From the NCBI RefSeq assembly GCF_030272615.1, contig NC_081414.1, forward strand, positions 767,200,153 to 767,264,152: a stretch of 64,000 bases of DNA, given 5' to 3'. This DNA comes from Cryptomeria japonica. Its lineage: Eukaryota > Streptophyta > Pinopsida > Cupressales > Cupressaceae. Below, one piece after another: positions 1 to 13,200 of the stretch (its first letter is position 1; every line of letters starts with the position of its first letter). The position numbers and the translations under genes are program-made. The notes under the pieces were generated by a model, which searched no databases, had not been told where the DNA came from, and worked only from the letters and a program-made list of their open reading frames with translations.

Positions 1-1586
1 ACCTACAATCATAATCTCTAAAATTAAATCATCACTTGCCATGGCATTAAAGTTTTCTTATGAATGTTTCATCTATCCTTTTTACAATTCTTGCACATTT
101 TGAGACTAGATTTATTTTGGAGAATTTGATAATGTGTGTTCATAATATGAATTAAAAAATCAGAACTGCATTGAGACATATAAGATATCAAAATGGATGA
201 AAGTAGGTCAGCCCACTAATACCACAATATATTTTGTTGATTGAGTTTTCAAGTTGAAAACAATTTATTGACTTGAGTTAAGGAATAAGTATAATTTAAT
301 TAAAAAATTAAATGATTTGTAAAGTATCGCTAAATCATATTCAACCCTTATGCCTGATTTTCAAAGATGTATACATCAACATCTAATTTTAAATTTAAAA
401 AAAATTAAATTCATGATACTATTTGACATTATGTATTAAGAGATATAACAAATGAGATGCACATTTTCCCTAAACAAACATGATAGTACGTGAGGGTTTT
501 AAGGATTCATATAACTCTTAGTGCCCATAGAGAATATATTGAAAAAAGATAAACCATTCTATGTTTGAAAAGGATGCCATTTATTTTGTTCACGGATTTG
601 ACTTAATCATTATCCATACATAATTCGCATGAGATGTAGCAAAATATGAAACGTAAACACTTAGAGGTATAAATGTACGCACAAGATTAAAAAAATGACC
701 ATGAATGTAAAACAAAAAAAATTACACTAAAAGTTTATATTTAGGGAGATCCTTCATTGCATCTATGTAGAGAATGTATCAGCATGTCAAGCTGATTCAT
801 AATCCAGCTACACACAAATAGTTCCTTCAATGTGGAAAAAATTCCTCAATAAAAAGAAGGTGATATGAAATGAAAAAGGATGATCTTAAATTTAGGAAAG
901 ATGACATGATAGTTGTAATATCATATGATGTTTATAGGATATTTGTCAATTGTTTATAATCCATCCCAAAATTTAATTGAATAGTAGCAGATATAGTTTA
1001 ATACTTATTAAAAAACTCATCATATAAACTGCTGAAGTTCATACATTAGAACAAAGTATACATCTTAATATAAACGAAATTGTGAAAAAAAAAAAAATTT
1101 AAATAGAAAAAAATTCTATAAGAAGGGTGCGTCTAAATTTTTATTTTATATAAAGCAAATCATAATTACCTGCAATTAAGGTTTAAAACTTTTATTTATC
1201 ATTTTAAAAGGCCATTTATCCATCTTCGCCACAATTATATCCTCTCCACTTATGAGATATTCACAAAAATAATTCAGTCTCAGTATGCACAGGGTAAAAA
1301 ATAAGTGCACCATAAAGGAAGAGAGCTTCAAATTCAAATATGGGGCAAAAATCAATTAAAACTGTTTCATTTTGAAAAACTACAAAGTTGGCCCTTATTA
1401 TTGGATGTACCACTTATATGGCATGTTTGAGTAATCAGGCACACACATTCTTTTCTTGTATATTAGGGAACACAGACATACATATATATCCTCTTTCTTC
1501 TTCGGACACAAAATTGGTAGCAGTGAGATTTAGAAAACTAAGCACACGTTGCATGATGAATTTGAAGACTTCTGTAGGTTAAGTGA
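1..1586. other. AT-rich intergenic DNA downstream of the laccase gene
   Basis: I see no convincing gene or named repeat here. The stretch is A+T rich with short homopolymer runs. The only longer open frame (1388-1582, plus) has no recognisable domain and lies just past the laccase stop codon. The part next to 1586 must contain the laccase 3' UTR, but I cannot place a polyadenylation site with confidence. Confidence 0.6.
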
Positions 1587-3876
1587 TCAACAGGAGGGCA
1601 GATCCTTGGGCGGAGGAAGAAGAGATTGAGATCTGCCCCCATTTCCATTTAAAACAATCCACGCCATCTTCAATCCCCAACTGGTATGCAGCTCGAGATG
1701 ACAATGCATAAACCATACTCCTGCAATTATATTGCACACATACGTTCGGTTAGGTTGGCTAGGTTTATATGTAATTAAGCACAATATTATTGAACTACCT
1801 AAATGAGTGAGTGAAGGTAAATACCTGGATTATCAGCTAGGAATCTGAGAGCCACCCAACCTCCACTGGGAACTCCAACTGTGTTTCTCTCGGGAGGATC
1901 CACCAGATTAAAGTTAGATGGGTCAGTGCTTGCATTGTAGTTTCCCATACCCTGACCAACTATAAAGAAGTTGAAGCCGTGCAGATGCAGAGGATGGCTC
2001 TCGAAGGTCACAATGCTGGTGTCCTGCAGAACTAGCTGTACACTAGTGTTAAAGGGAAGCACTTCGACTCTGGTGTCGTTGAGGGTCTGTGTGTTGTTAG
2101 GCGGCGTGCCGGTGTAGTTGAAAGGAAATGGCGGATTGTCAGGGAAAGTACTATTGTAAACTCCATTGGACTGATTAAAGTAGTATGCTTGAAGAAGAGC
2201 GGTGGTGGGAAGAATGAAGGATATGTTGTTAATGGAGGCTGCAAATTTGGTACCGTTGGGGCCTTGACATGTCTGTCCTTGGGGACACGGATTTAGCCCC
2301 AACCCCACTGTGAATAGGAACTGTTTATCCACCTTCTGAGGGATAGCTGCTGCAGGAAACTTCGGATTGCCCAAGCTTCTCATCTTTTGGCTAAAATTGG
2401 CGGCAAAGGAGGTATCGTTTGGGGCTGGAAGCGTCGGTTTCATCATAGCAAGAGAGGATGAGGATGAATTAGCTGCTGTCACATACTCTAACACTCCAGC
2501 ACTGCTTGAGTTATCAAAAGCTGCTGTTCCCGTAGCGAAAGGGCCTGCTAACATGAGGAATGTGGCATTGGGTGGCTGAGACATAGCTGTCAAGAGGACG
2601 TTTGTAGTCTGACCAGGAGTGATGAGAATAACATTGGTTTGAAAAGGCTTGACATACACAGCATCCGCTTCTACCACAGTCAATGTGTGGTTGGCTATCG
2701 CGAAAAATAGGTCACTATTAAGGGCAGCATTAACTATACGTAGTAGGTAAGTTTTCCCAGGGTTCACTTTGAGCCTGAATGTATCTGCATTACACAACAC
2801 AGGAAACCTTTGTTACATTTACATTTACCCATAAACAAATGAACAATAGCGACCAGTCTGGTTATGTTTAATCCACTTTAATACCCGTCCCTCACCGTTG
2901 GTAGAGCAGTTATACATAAGTCCAGGGAGTCCGTTGATGGTATATGCATCTGACACATTAGCTTGTGCACCACTTTGCATTGCCTGATTGATAACAGTCT
3001 CAGTGTCTGCATTCCACCACTCCCCTGCAATTTGCAACACATTATCAACAACACTATTTTGATTTTAAATTTAGGAATATGTAGAATGCCAACATGACAT
3101 TATCAACGAGTAGTGAAGGTCATACCAAAAACAATAGGAACTTCCTGGTGTGGGCGAGGGAATGGGTAAGAAGCATTCTTTTTGGGATAGATGATAATGG
3201 CCCCATGTATGCTCGCTCGCAACCATGAGATGTGGGCATGCCACCACAGTGTTCCTCTCTGCCTTTTGATAATAAATTTGTACGCATAACTTTGCCCGGT
3301 TTGAATTGGACACTGAGTGACGTAAGCGGGACCATCCGCCCACCCAGATCTAAGCTGCCGAATTCCATGCCTGAGTAATTCATAGGAATTCATTAGGTGC
3401 ACCCACTAAAGGAATTCATGAGCATATGATAGTACTATTTTTATTAATCAAATAACTGAGCAGCGGGAGCAGAAGAGATACCAATGTATGCTAACATTGT
3501 TTTTAACATTATTTGTTACTTTGATAACCACGCGATCTCCTTCTCGAGCAACTATTGCAGGCCCTGGATATTGCCCGTTCACAGTCAAGAGAGCTTTCGT
3601 AGTGCAAAGGCGGGTCACATTCGTCATTTGGATCTGTACATATTTACGACAAAGAATCAATCACGGCTATCTGATCAGGACTGATCCTGACAAAAATAGA
3701 ATAAAATTGTTTACTGCTTTCATAAACAATAAAACATTCAACCGATTCCATAGAAATATATAACCGACGTTGAAATTGTAGCGCCGTGTAATCACGGTAT
3801 GTTTCGCTGAAACAACTTGAACACAGAACCACAATGCCAAAAGTGGCAACAGGAGGCGGCCATAAAATATCCTCAT
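1587..3876 (-). CDS. LAC: Plant laccase (multicopper oxidase), six exons, intact
   Basis: Secreted laccase (p-diphenol:O2 oxidoreductase). The plant family oxidises monolignols and other phenols in the cell wall, and is linked to lignin and flavonoid polymerisation. On the minus strand the exons are 3876-3769, 3633-3482, 3370-3126, 3024-2896, 2784-1825 and 1720-1587. Every intron is GT-AG and short (101-135 bp), the phases match, and the joined frame is 1,728 nt, or 575 aa, a normal laccase length. Residues 1-24 look like a signal peptide ([17 protein letters not shown]). All four copper motifs are present: HWHG (86-89), HAH (131-133), HPLHLHG (from 475) and HCHLELH (537-543), with Cys538 as the type-1 ligand and Leu548 at the axial position. 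There are many N-glycosylation sequons. It has no frameshift or premature stop, unlike everything around it, so it is probably a working gene. Which laccase subgroup it belongs to cannot be told without a tree. Confidence 0.95.
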
Positions 3877-3994
3877 TGCCAGAATAACACAATAGTTCCG
3901 CTTTCAGAGTCTGATCTCAACTTAAACTGGCTAAATAGTCATTTCCAAAATTGTTCCTGACTCGAGATGTGAGAGTGTCTCTCCCTCCCTCTGC

Positions 3995-4001
3995 ATATAT
4001 A
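3995..4001 (-). promoter_or_regulatory. Laccase TATA box
   Basis: The minus strand reads CTATATATG here, about 120 nt upstream of the laccase ATG at 3876. That spacing allows a 5' UTR of roughly 90 nt, normal for a plant gene. A CT-rich stretch lies between it and the ATG, as is common in plant leaders. Confidence 0.6.
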
Positions 4002-4049
4002 GGTAGAAGGATTAAATAAGTTGACAGGTCCTTTTGCCTTTGTTCAACA

Positions 4050-4056
4050 GGTTGGT
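4050..4056 (-). promoter_or_regulatory. AC-II / MYB-type element upstream of laccase
   Basis: The minus strand reads ACCAACC, an exact AC-II element, about 50 bp upstream of the laccase TATA box. AC elements and the related consensus bound by MYB46-type factors mark promoters of lignin and secondary-wall genes. A second match to that consensus (ACCAAAT) lies at 4269-4275 on the plus strand. A seven-base match can occur by chance, so position and gene context carry the weight here. Confidence 0.45.
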
Positions 4057-4698
4057 ATGCAAAGCTAATAATTTAACGCAATTTCAAATTCATAGGGAAT
4101 TTATGGTTAGCAACTGTCTTGGTTCATTTCCTTTTCCTGACTTGTTTTGCTTGGCATTGTACTCATTATCTTATTTGTAGAGTGACAACCAAGTAAAAAT
4201 GAGCCCATTGAACACTATCTTCTTCTCCATTGTGATTCAAATCCCTGTACCTAAATCTGTGTTGGTGTACCAAATGCTGCCTATATTTTTGTTAGTGGGC
4301 ATTTTTCAGTTAGCGGGTTCACATCCATTCAGTCCAGACTGGTCAAAATAAACTCTTACTCTCTTAATCCAAGCCTCTACTATGTTAAAAGTAACCTCAT
4401 TTACTCCATTTTATCTCACTTGATCTAACTATCATTCTGTTCTTCTTCCTTATGATGAATCATAAAAAAATGATCCAAAACATTTTTAAAAAAAATTCAC
4501 AGTTTTTATTACAACCTGGCCATCATCCACAACATCCTCGTTTACACCAATGGTACTCTCAGAATTACATCCACGCTGCAGCATTTCTTGGTAGCGTAGA
4601 CTGAAACTTGTCCTCTTTCAAATCCTTTACCATCCGCACCAGGAGGCTGCCGTTGGCAGTTGACAGAAAACTTTTGGATTTGAGTTTGAAGAAGTAAA
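4057..4698. other. Laccase upstream region, no gene seen
   Basis: Non-coding sequence upstream of the laccase promoter. Apart from the second MYB-type match at 4269-4275, I see no open frame, repeat or RNA gene. The left boundary of the nearby repeat families is not visible before 4699. Confidence 0.5.
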
Positions 4699-4809
4699 AA
4701 ATAATCTAATAGATTTTATTTAATTTGTCAAATTGAAATAATCTAATTGATTTTAAATAATTTGTCAAATTGAAATAATCTAATTGATTTTAAATAGTTT
4801 GTCAAATGG
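4699..4809. repeat. 37-bp tandem repeat, three copies
   Basis: A 37-bp A+T-rich unit beginning AAATAATCTAATTGATTTTA is repeated three times head to tail. The first copy differs at a few positions and the last one ends slightly altered. It lies between the laccase upstream region and the start of the old interspersed repeat, and has no coding potential. Confidence 0.85.
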
Positions 4810-4847
4810 ATATTACTGTTTATTGAAGTTAAATTCTTGGCGTTTTT

Positions 4848-5828
4848 GAATTAAGATTTTTGTTTTTGTCTATTGGCATAAGATTAAAATTTATGTTTAG
4901 GTTGCATGTCTTACCCTTTTCTCTATCAAAATAAGTTTTTGTTGTCAAATAGGTTCAAGCTTCTGATTTAGGTTGCACTTGTACACATTCTTTCAAACAC
5001 ACTTTTCATGCTATAATTCTAGATCTATGTGATAGATTTTGATATCCATTATAGGGGATAAGTACGACTATAAAATACATTGTAACCTATTTAAATAAAT
5101 TTAATCAAGATATTTTACTCCATCTGATTTTTTGTAAAACTAGTGTAAATATCCATAAAGAAAATAAATATAGATTTCTTCTTGCAATGTATTTTATCTT
5201 CTTTATTATTTAAGAATTTAATAAAGTTCAAGGAATTCTAGATTTCATAATTTTTTTTTTTTTATGTTAATTTAAGTTATTTCAAGTTCAAGAAGAAGTG
5301 TTATAAAGCTATTTTATTTTTTTGCAATATTATGCCAAAGAAAAAAATATTGTAGACTTAACATGTGAAATTCTTAAGCTAATTTAGAATCATTAAGTAG
5401 AGGTATATTATTCGGAAGGGGTGTCATTTGAGGGTTTAATCTCCATAAGATAGAGTCAAGTGTAGCAAAAACATTAGGGCCATAGAGTTCAAATTCCTAG
5501 TAGTGTGTCATTTGCATTTGACTTAGGCACTGGTCAACTCTGAAATCCAACCATTTCCATTTATCAGAGGATTAAAAAGACATAATAATAATAACCTTTT
5601 GTCTATTTATAGTTTCATTTTCCAAACCATTATTTATAGTATGAAATTTTGTTAAGCCTATTGAAATACTATCCATTTTAAAATATTAGAGGATTGTTTC
5701 ATAATACATTTTGTCTATGCTAAATTGTGACCCTATTGTAAACCCTATAGCTCCAACCACTAAACCCTACATCTACAATGAAATTCAACAAAAAATTAAT
5801 GAAGAACCATCAAACATGCAAAATCATA
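4848..5828 (+). repeat. Old copia-related interspersed repeat, copy A (deleted)
   Basis: This stretch matches the neighbouring copy B (5829 onward) and copy C (48480-49310). Shared landmarks are GAATTAAGATTTTTG, GATAGATTTTGATATCCATT and TTAGAGGATTGTTTCATAAT. Relative to B it lacks about 450 bp near 4990. Its last 117 bp (5712-5828) are the beginning of the LTR seen whole in copy C, preceded by the same CATTT. A therefore shares the LTR insertion with C, not with B, and ends where B begins. No frame is open. Confidence 0.75.
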
Positions 5829-8539
5829 GAATTAAGATTTTTGTTTTATCTATTGGCATAAGATTAAAATTTATGTTTAGGTTGCATTTATCAATAGATC
5901 TATGTCTTACCCTTTCAAATTAAGAATTTGTTATGCCTAATAGATTCAAGCTTTATGATTTAGGTCGTTCTTGTTCTTTTTAAAGTTGTCATTATTATGT
6001 AAGTATATTTTTAATCATTATATTAGTTAAAAAAAATATTATCATCTTTTATCTTGATTATGAAATTATATGAATATTGATTTCAAATCTGATACATATT
6101 CTTAATAGGTCAAATAGATAATTAGTTGTAAATGTTTACAATATATAATGAAAGACAATAAATATTTTTATTATTATAACTGTTTCATTATTACATTATA
6201 TTATCTATTTAAATTGGAATGATTTAGTAATGTGTTTAATAGGTTTTTCCAACTTTATAACTACGTATTTGGGTGCCATTGTATGGTCAATTTAATTGTA
6301 CATTTATGGGGATCGATTTTATAAGAACCTGGTATGTTCTTGAATCTTGGGAAAAAATCAGGTCACGGGATAGAGGTTGCCATGCCAATGATATGTTTTC
6401 TCCCTACACACTCTTTGAGACACACTTTTCATACCTCAATTCTAGTTCTATGTGATAGATTTTGATATTCATTGCAGAGGGATATGTTTTTTGACATCAA
6501 TAGAGAACTAGGTTGGGTTCAAAATTATATCATAACCTATTTAAATAAATTTAAGTAAGATATTTCATTTCATCTAAATTTTGTAAAACCAATGTAAATA
6601 TCTATAAAATAAATAAATAACTAATATGACATTATTTTTCTTCTTCCAATGTATTTTATCTCCTTTATTATTTAAGATTTTAATGGAGTAGAAGGAGTTC
6701 TTGAATTCATATTTATTGTTCTTTATGTTAATTTAAGTTAGTCAAAGTTCATGAAGTGCTATAAAATTATTTAATTTTTGTGCACTATTATGGCAAAGGA
6801 AAAAATATTGTAGACTTCACATGTGAAATTGTTAAACTAATTTAGGATTATTAAGTAGAGGTATATTATTGTGAAAGACTGTCATTTGAGGGTTTAAGCT
6901 CCACAAGATAGAGCCAAGTGCAATAAAATCATTTGGGAGATAGGGTTCAAATTCCTAGTAGTGTGTCCTTTCCATTTGACTTTGTTACAAGATTTGGCAC
7001 TCGTCAACTCTGAAATCCAACCATTTCCATTCATCAAAGGATTAAAAAACTATAATAATAACCCTTTATATATTTTTGGTTTCATATTCCCAACCATTAC
7101 GTGTAGCCCACTACTATGAAATTTTGTTAGGCCTATCAAAATATTGTGACTATTAAAATATTAGAGGATTATTTCATAATACATTTTACCATTCTAATGA
7201 TATTTCTTAAGATATTTTCATATAAATATCTCAATGAGTTAGTGGTCAAAACCTATCTTTAGTTGCATCATATAAACTAGTTGCTTGAATAATAGACTTG
7301 GAAATTGAAAGAGGTAGTAATCAATAAAATATACCAACCACACTTATAGAAAAAAAGTCAAATATTATGGGAATTCTCTTCAATCCTTCATTTATTTATC
7401 CTTCAAAATATATTTTGGATCACCCTACGAATTGTGATAGGGCTCAACTTGTAAAAGGGGCTAAAATAAGCTTTCTTGTTAGCCTTTCTTAATCATTGAA
7501 TAAAATATAGGTAGCTTCCAAGTGCAATACTCTGTTCACAACATTCAAAGTTTGATAAAAATGTTAGAGCTAGGAGTTAACATGCAAAAACCTATCAATA
7601 AGTTGGTGATTCTCTCAAGGAAAATAGAGTCAAAATATATTTTATCATTTGCGAGTAACCTGAATAGATCTACTAAAGAATGGTGATTGATAAATCCAAT
7701 TTCCTTATTGTTCTTCCATTTTTTTTCCTATAAAGGATTGTGATTGTATTGTAAAAGAAATATAGTTATAATTGAAATCTATTAAATGGAAGAGAGATGA
7801 TCATTATATAATGCTAATCAAAAGAAGAAATCGATTTGAGAAACTTGTAGGAGGAAACCTAGAAGTATAGGTAAGAAATGTACTTTCACATTTGAACAAC
7901 TTGAACATCCTATGCTTGATAATGACAAAGATGTTCAAACATCATCAAATAGTGGGATTTCTCTTTTGAGGGCTACTGGAGGAAAAGTAATAAAGCATGG
8001 TGTGATGATAAGTTTGAAAATTTTGTTAGTTATCTTGAAAGGGAAAGAGACTATGAGTAATCTATCGCTTATTTTGTTGAGACCCTTGTAGATAGATATT
8101 AAGAAAATGCTAGATTTACTAGAGTGTTCTTTAAGTGTAATTAAATAATAATAATTTTAGTATAGAGAGGATGTATATAATGTTAAAGATTAATTTGATG
8201 GAGACTATGAGGAAACTAAAGATGAATATTCAAAAGGGTAGCCAACAAAGAAAGTTAGCTTAGGATTATAGCATAGGGAACAAAATGCATACCTTACCCA
8301 AGGGATGTCCAATGTAAGAAATTTTGATTTGTGTAGATTAAAATATGGTAAGGATAGACGAGACCTAAGAAGAGGAGTAGAATCCCTCATGTGTGTTGAT
8401 AAAACTAAGGAGATCAGTTTGACCACTCATAAGAAGAAGACATTGAGGCACTAGACAATGAAGGGGTTGAAGGGGTAATGTAGGCAATTGACAAGGTTGG
8501 AACCCTAATCCTTATTGGGTGTAAAGACATCATGATGAG
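5829..8539 (+). repeat. Old copia-related interspersed repeat, copy B, left part
   Basis: Copy B of the family starts with GAATTAAGATTTTTG and aligns by eye to copy C in two blocks: 48262-49182 and 52397-53930. It is cut by the copia insertion at 8540, continues at 16003-16857, is cut again by the giant DNA transposon, and resumes at 33388. Judging from the RT remnant further on, the family is a plus-strand Ty1/copia element whose 5' part is too decayed to read. Short open frames inside it (for example 6273-6455) match nothing I recognise. Confidence 0.7.
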
Positions 8540-10055
8540 TGATAAATCAATGATGGACAGTAAGTACCAATCTGGTACTGAGAGAGGGGGGGGGGGGTGA
8601 ATCGGTACAAGCACAATATCTTCTCCATAACCGGTTTGACTACAAACAATGCACTTGACTGGCAAACACTAACACCGGTCTAAGCCAGATTATTACCGTT
8701 TAAACACAAAGAGACTGTGAAAGAACATAAACTGGCAACACTTAGCTTTTCACACAACTTACACCTTCATTTCCACTTTATCCTTATGCATAAACAGGTA
8801 ATCTACCATCACAAATATAATAACTTGCTAGTTCAACATGATTCACCATTTGACAGAAAATAACAAAGCATCACATGAAAAGGCATCACACATGACACAC
8901 ACATTTTTCACGTGGAAACCCAACTAGGAAAAACCACGGTGGGGATGAATACCCACAAGTTATTCTTGAACTCTTTAAAAGTCTGCTCTTTTAAGAGCCT
9001 AGTCCGGTTAAAGACTGTTACAATAGGTTCTGTTAGGAACTGATCCTGTTAAAGATCACCTGGTTAAGGGATGGCTAGAATACCCGGTTAAGGGTTAAAC
9101 CCTATTAAAGGTTACCTTGTTAGTGGATTTTAAGAACTCAATGGCTTTGATTCGCCCTATTAAAGGATTTACAGTAAGCTGGTTAAAGCAACCCTGTTAA
9201 GGGATTTTCCAACTGTTGAAGTGGTTAGAGATCAACAGGTATTACAATGATCTGGTAATAGCTCTCAATGTCAATACAGATCTGCTTTAGTTCCTTCCTT
9301 CTACACACACACTCTGCAGGTATCAATTCTCTTATCTGGTCTGACAAGAATCACATATCTCTGCACTTAGATACACACACAACATTTTCCAACAATCTCA
9401 ACATGAAACACAACATCAACCTTATAGGAAACAGATAGGTCAGTAGAATAAACCCTAAACCCTAAACATTTAGGTTAAGAAATTTAATCGGTTTCATCTT
9501 GACCATTGAACTCTTTGCATTGAATATAATGGTCTTGAATAGATCTCAAGAGGTTCTCCATTGTTCATTCTTCATCGCTTCATGGAGGCGATAACCCATC
9601 ACGCATTCTCCACCGTTTACAAAGACTTCACACATTCTCGAGGTAGATAGGATCAATCTCCTTCATGCCAGATCCTTCATGCGCACAAAGCTGATCGTGG
9701 CAATATAATCTGTTATGCATTACAATGCTAACTCATCACACAATGTCATCACTTGAATCACACAGGCATAGAACACTTCAACTGGAAACCCTGAAGCTAA
9801 GACTACCAACCGGTAGTCATACTATATGAAACCTTGATAGAAAAAAATTCCATATACTGGTTCACATTTCAACATACCGGTTCACTTGGACAAACATACC
9901 ACTTCACCTTTTGCACATATACCAGTTCAGAACATCATACCGGTTCTCTTTGCCAGTTGCTTAACTTCAATATACCGGTTCATTTCTCAACATATTTACA
10001 TCAATGACAATCATACAATATCATCATGCCATCATGTTCTACACATATGCCAACA
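8540..10055 (-). repeat. Copia 3' LTR (1,516 bp)
   Basis: Pairs with 14459-15997. Near its element-strand 3' end there is a run of C (a G run on the plus strand just after 8580) next to a TACTGAGAG motif. It also holds many scattered copies of ACCGGTT and GTTAAAGG-like words, and a short AAACCCTAAACCCTAAAC tract resembling plant telomere repeats. No coding potential. Confidence 0.93.
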
Positions 10056-10069
10056 ATCTCCCCCTTTGG
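10056..10069 (-). other. Copia polypurine tract
   Basis: On the element strand CCAAAGGGGGAGAT lies directly before the TG that opens the 3' LTR. This is the usual position and composition of the primer for plus-strand DNA synthesis in LTR retrotransposons. Confidence 0.85.
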
Positions 10070-10296
10070 CATTGATGGCAATATACAAAGATATCACTCA
10101 GCATCACATCTTCTCCCTGTTGCTGCAGATATCTTCTTCGCTTCACATCTTCTCCCCATTTGACAACAATGCCAAAGTGGAGGCACAAGCTGCTCTATTC
10201 CATTATGCTACTCCCCCTGAGGAGTGGCATCCTTCAACACATCAATCCTAAAAAGATATATCAATGTAAGACCTGACTGATGTGGAGCACAAACCT

Positions 10297-13200
10297 TTAG
10301 TTTACCTCTTGAAGGGGCAACACCCCTAATTCACCTCTCAAATAGGTAAATGTAGCCTTCGATAGAGGCTTGGTGAATATGTTTGCTAATTGCTCCTTAC
10401 TGGAAACATGTTCCAATACCACCTCTTTGTTCTGAACCTTTTCCCTCAACAAATGATACTTGAGTTCAAAATGCTTGGTTCTAGCATGTAAAACCGGTTT
10501 CTTGGAGATGTTAATCGCACTTGTATTGTCACAAAATATACTTACTAGTTTAGATACAGAAACTTTGAAGCCGTTCAGTACATGCTTCATCCAAATAGTC
10601 TGGGTGCAGTTCATAAAAGTTGCAACATACTTCGCTTCTGCTATAGACTAAGAGATACAACTCTGCTTTTTACTCATCCATGAGACCAATCTTCCATTGA
10701 GAAATAATGCACCACCGGTTGTGCTCTTCTAGTCATCCACATTACCAGCCCAATCAACATATGTGAACACTCTTAGGTTGCAATCATTATTGTACGGATA
10801 CCATAATCCAAAGTCAATATTTCCCTTCAGATATCTAAGAATTTGCTTGACTGCTACCAAGTGGGATTCTCTCGAGCTTTTCTGGAACCGAGCTGTAATG
10901 CCTACTACATGTGCAATGTTTGGTCTACTATGCACTACATAATGCAACTTACCAATCATTGATTGGTATTCCTTCTCATTTACCAACACTGAGTCATCCT
11001 CTTTTGATAGATTACAACCGGTCACCATTGGTGTACCAACCGGTTTGCTGTCTTCCATGCCAAAGGTCTTCAACACATCTTTGACATACTTGGGCTGAGT
11101 GATAAAGATTCCATCTTCCATTTGCTGAATCTGCAGTCTAATAAAGAACTTAATCTCCCCTATGAGTGACATCTCAAATTCCTTCTTCATCTCATCTCCA
11201 AAGTCATGACTCATCTTGTCATCTCCACCAAAAATTATGTCATCTACAAATACTTCACAGATCAGAATCTGATCTCCTTTTGATTTCAAGTAGCTATTTC
11301 TAACTTCACTTTTTCTTTCAAATCCAATATTTATAAGATGGGAGTGCAAGTGTTCATACCATGCTCTAGGTGCCTGCTTTAGTCCATACAAGGCTTTATG
11401 TAGCCTACACACCATGTCACTATCTTTTGATAGGGCAAAGCCATCTAGTTGCTCTATATACACCTCCTCTTCAAGTATTCCATTTAGGAACGTAGATTTT
11501 ACATCCATTTGGTATACCTTGAATCCTTTAAAAGTTTCATATGCAAGAAGCATACAAACTCCTTCCAATCTAGCTACTAGAGCAAAGGTTTCTCCATAGT
11601 CTTCTCCTTCTTCTTGAACATGTTCTTTACACACTAGTTTGGCTTTGTTCCTTACCACAGTGCCATCCTCATTCAGCTTATTCTTGAAGACCCATTTGGT
11701 TCCAATGATATTTTTATGCTTCGGTCTAGGTACCAAAGACCATGTACCATTCCTTTCTATCTGATCAAGTTCCTCTTCCATTGCCTTGATCCAGTCTTCA
11801 TCTTTATGTGCCTCTTTGAATGATTTACACTCAAATTCAAAGATCATACATGAGTTCTCTCTAACCTTTCTTCTTGTAAGGATTTCTGCATTCTTATCTC
11901 TTGTGATCTGCTTTGGATCATGATTGAGTTTGACATAAATAGGTATGTTCTTGACAGATTCCTCTTACTTTTCTTCTTCATCCTCATCTTCATCAGCATC
12001 AGCATCCACCAGTGTAGGAGCACAATTACTAGTACTGGGCTGATTTGCAACCGGTTCCAAGAAGGTTACTACTGGTTCATCTCCTACTTACTCACTATCG
12101 GTTTCCTCAGGTTTCTCAGAGTTTTCATCAACTCTAACATTGATGCTTTCAACAATTCTCTGAGTCCTATTGTTGAAACATTTGAGAGCTTTACTCTTGG
12201 TGGAATATCCTAGAAATATACCCTCATCACATTTTGCATCAAACTTGCTCTAATGTTCACTCCTCTTGATATAACATTTGCTACCAAACACTCTAAAGTA
12301 GCTTACCACTGGTGTCTTACCCATCCAGTACTCATAAGGAGTCTTATCCTTACCTTTCTTGATGAGTACCCGATTCATTGTGTAGATTGCAGTGCTCACC
12401 GCTTCTCTCCAAAAGGTATGAGCAACCTTTCCTTGGATCAACATAATTCTAGCCACTTCAACTACAGTCCAGTTGTTCCTCTCTGCTAAGCCATTCTATT
12501 GTGGAGTTCGGGGGGCAGACAGTTGCCTCTTGATGCCATTCTCTTCACAATATTTGTTCAATTCACCAGAAGTGAATTCCCCTCCTTGATTAGTTCTAAG
12601 GCATTTGATTCTTCTATCGCTTTCCTTTTCTACCAGTGCTCTGAAAGCTTTGAACTTTCCAAAGGCTTCAGACTTGTCCTTTAAGATTGTGACCCACATC
12701 ATTCTTGAGCAATCATCTATAAGAATCATAAAATACCTATCTCCCTGCACACTCCTAGTTTTCATAGGACCACACAAATTAGTATGCACAAGATCAAGTA
12801 AATTATCTGCAGTGAAAGGTTTACCTTTGAAGGTTGAGGAAGACATTTTCCCCAGTTGACAGTCTCTGCACAAAGGATTTTCTGGTTTCCTCAACATAGG
12901 CAATCTTCTAACTACCTTGATCTTATTGGCCTTCACAATATTGTCAAAGTTTACATGGCAGAGTCTCCTATGCCATATCCAGCTATCCTCAAACTTCACC
13001 ATAAGACATGTACTAACATTAGCATTTAGCTGAAATAGGTTACCTTTGGTTTGCATACCAGTAGCCATCAGTTCACCATTATTTCCTTTGATTTTGCACA
13101 CTCCATGTTTGAATTCAAGAGTGAGTCCATTATCATTCAGTTGAGCAACACTCAAAAGGTTGTGCCTAAGACCTTCTACCCAATACACAATGTCAGCACT

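Noticed and set aside
1388-1582. 64-codon plus-strand frame next to the laccase stop
   Set aside because: No domain, overlaps the probable laccase 3' UTR, and is no longer than chance in AT-rich DNA.
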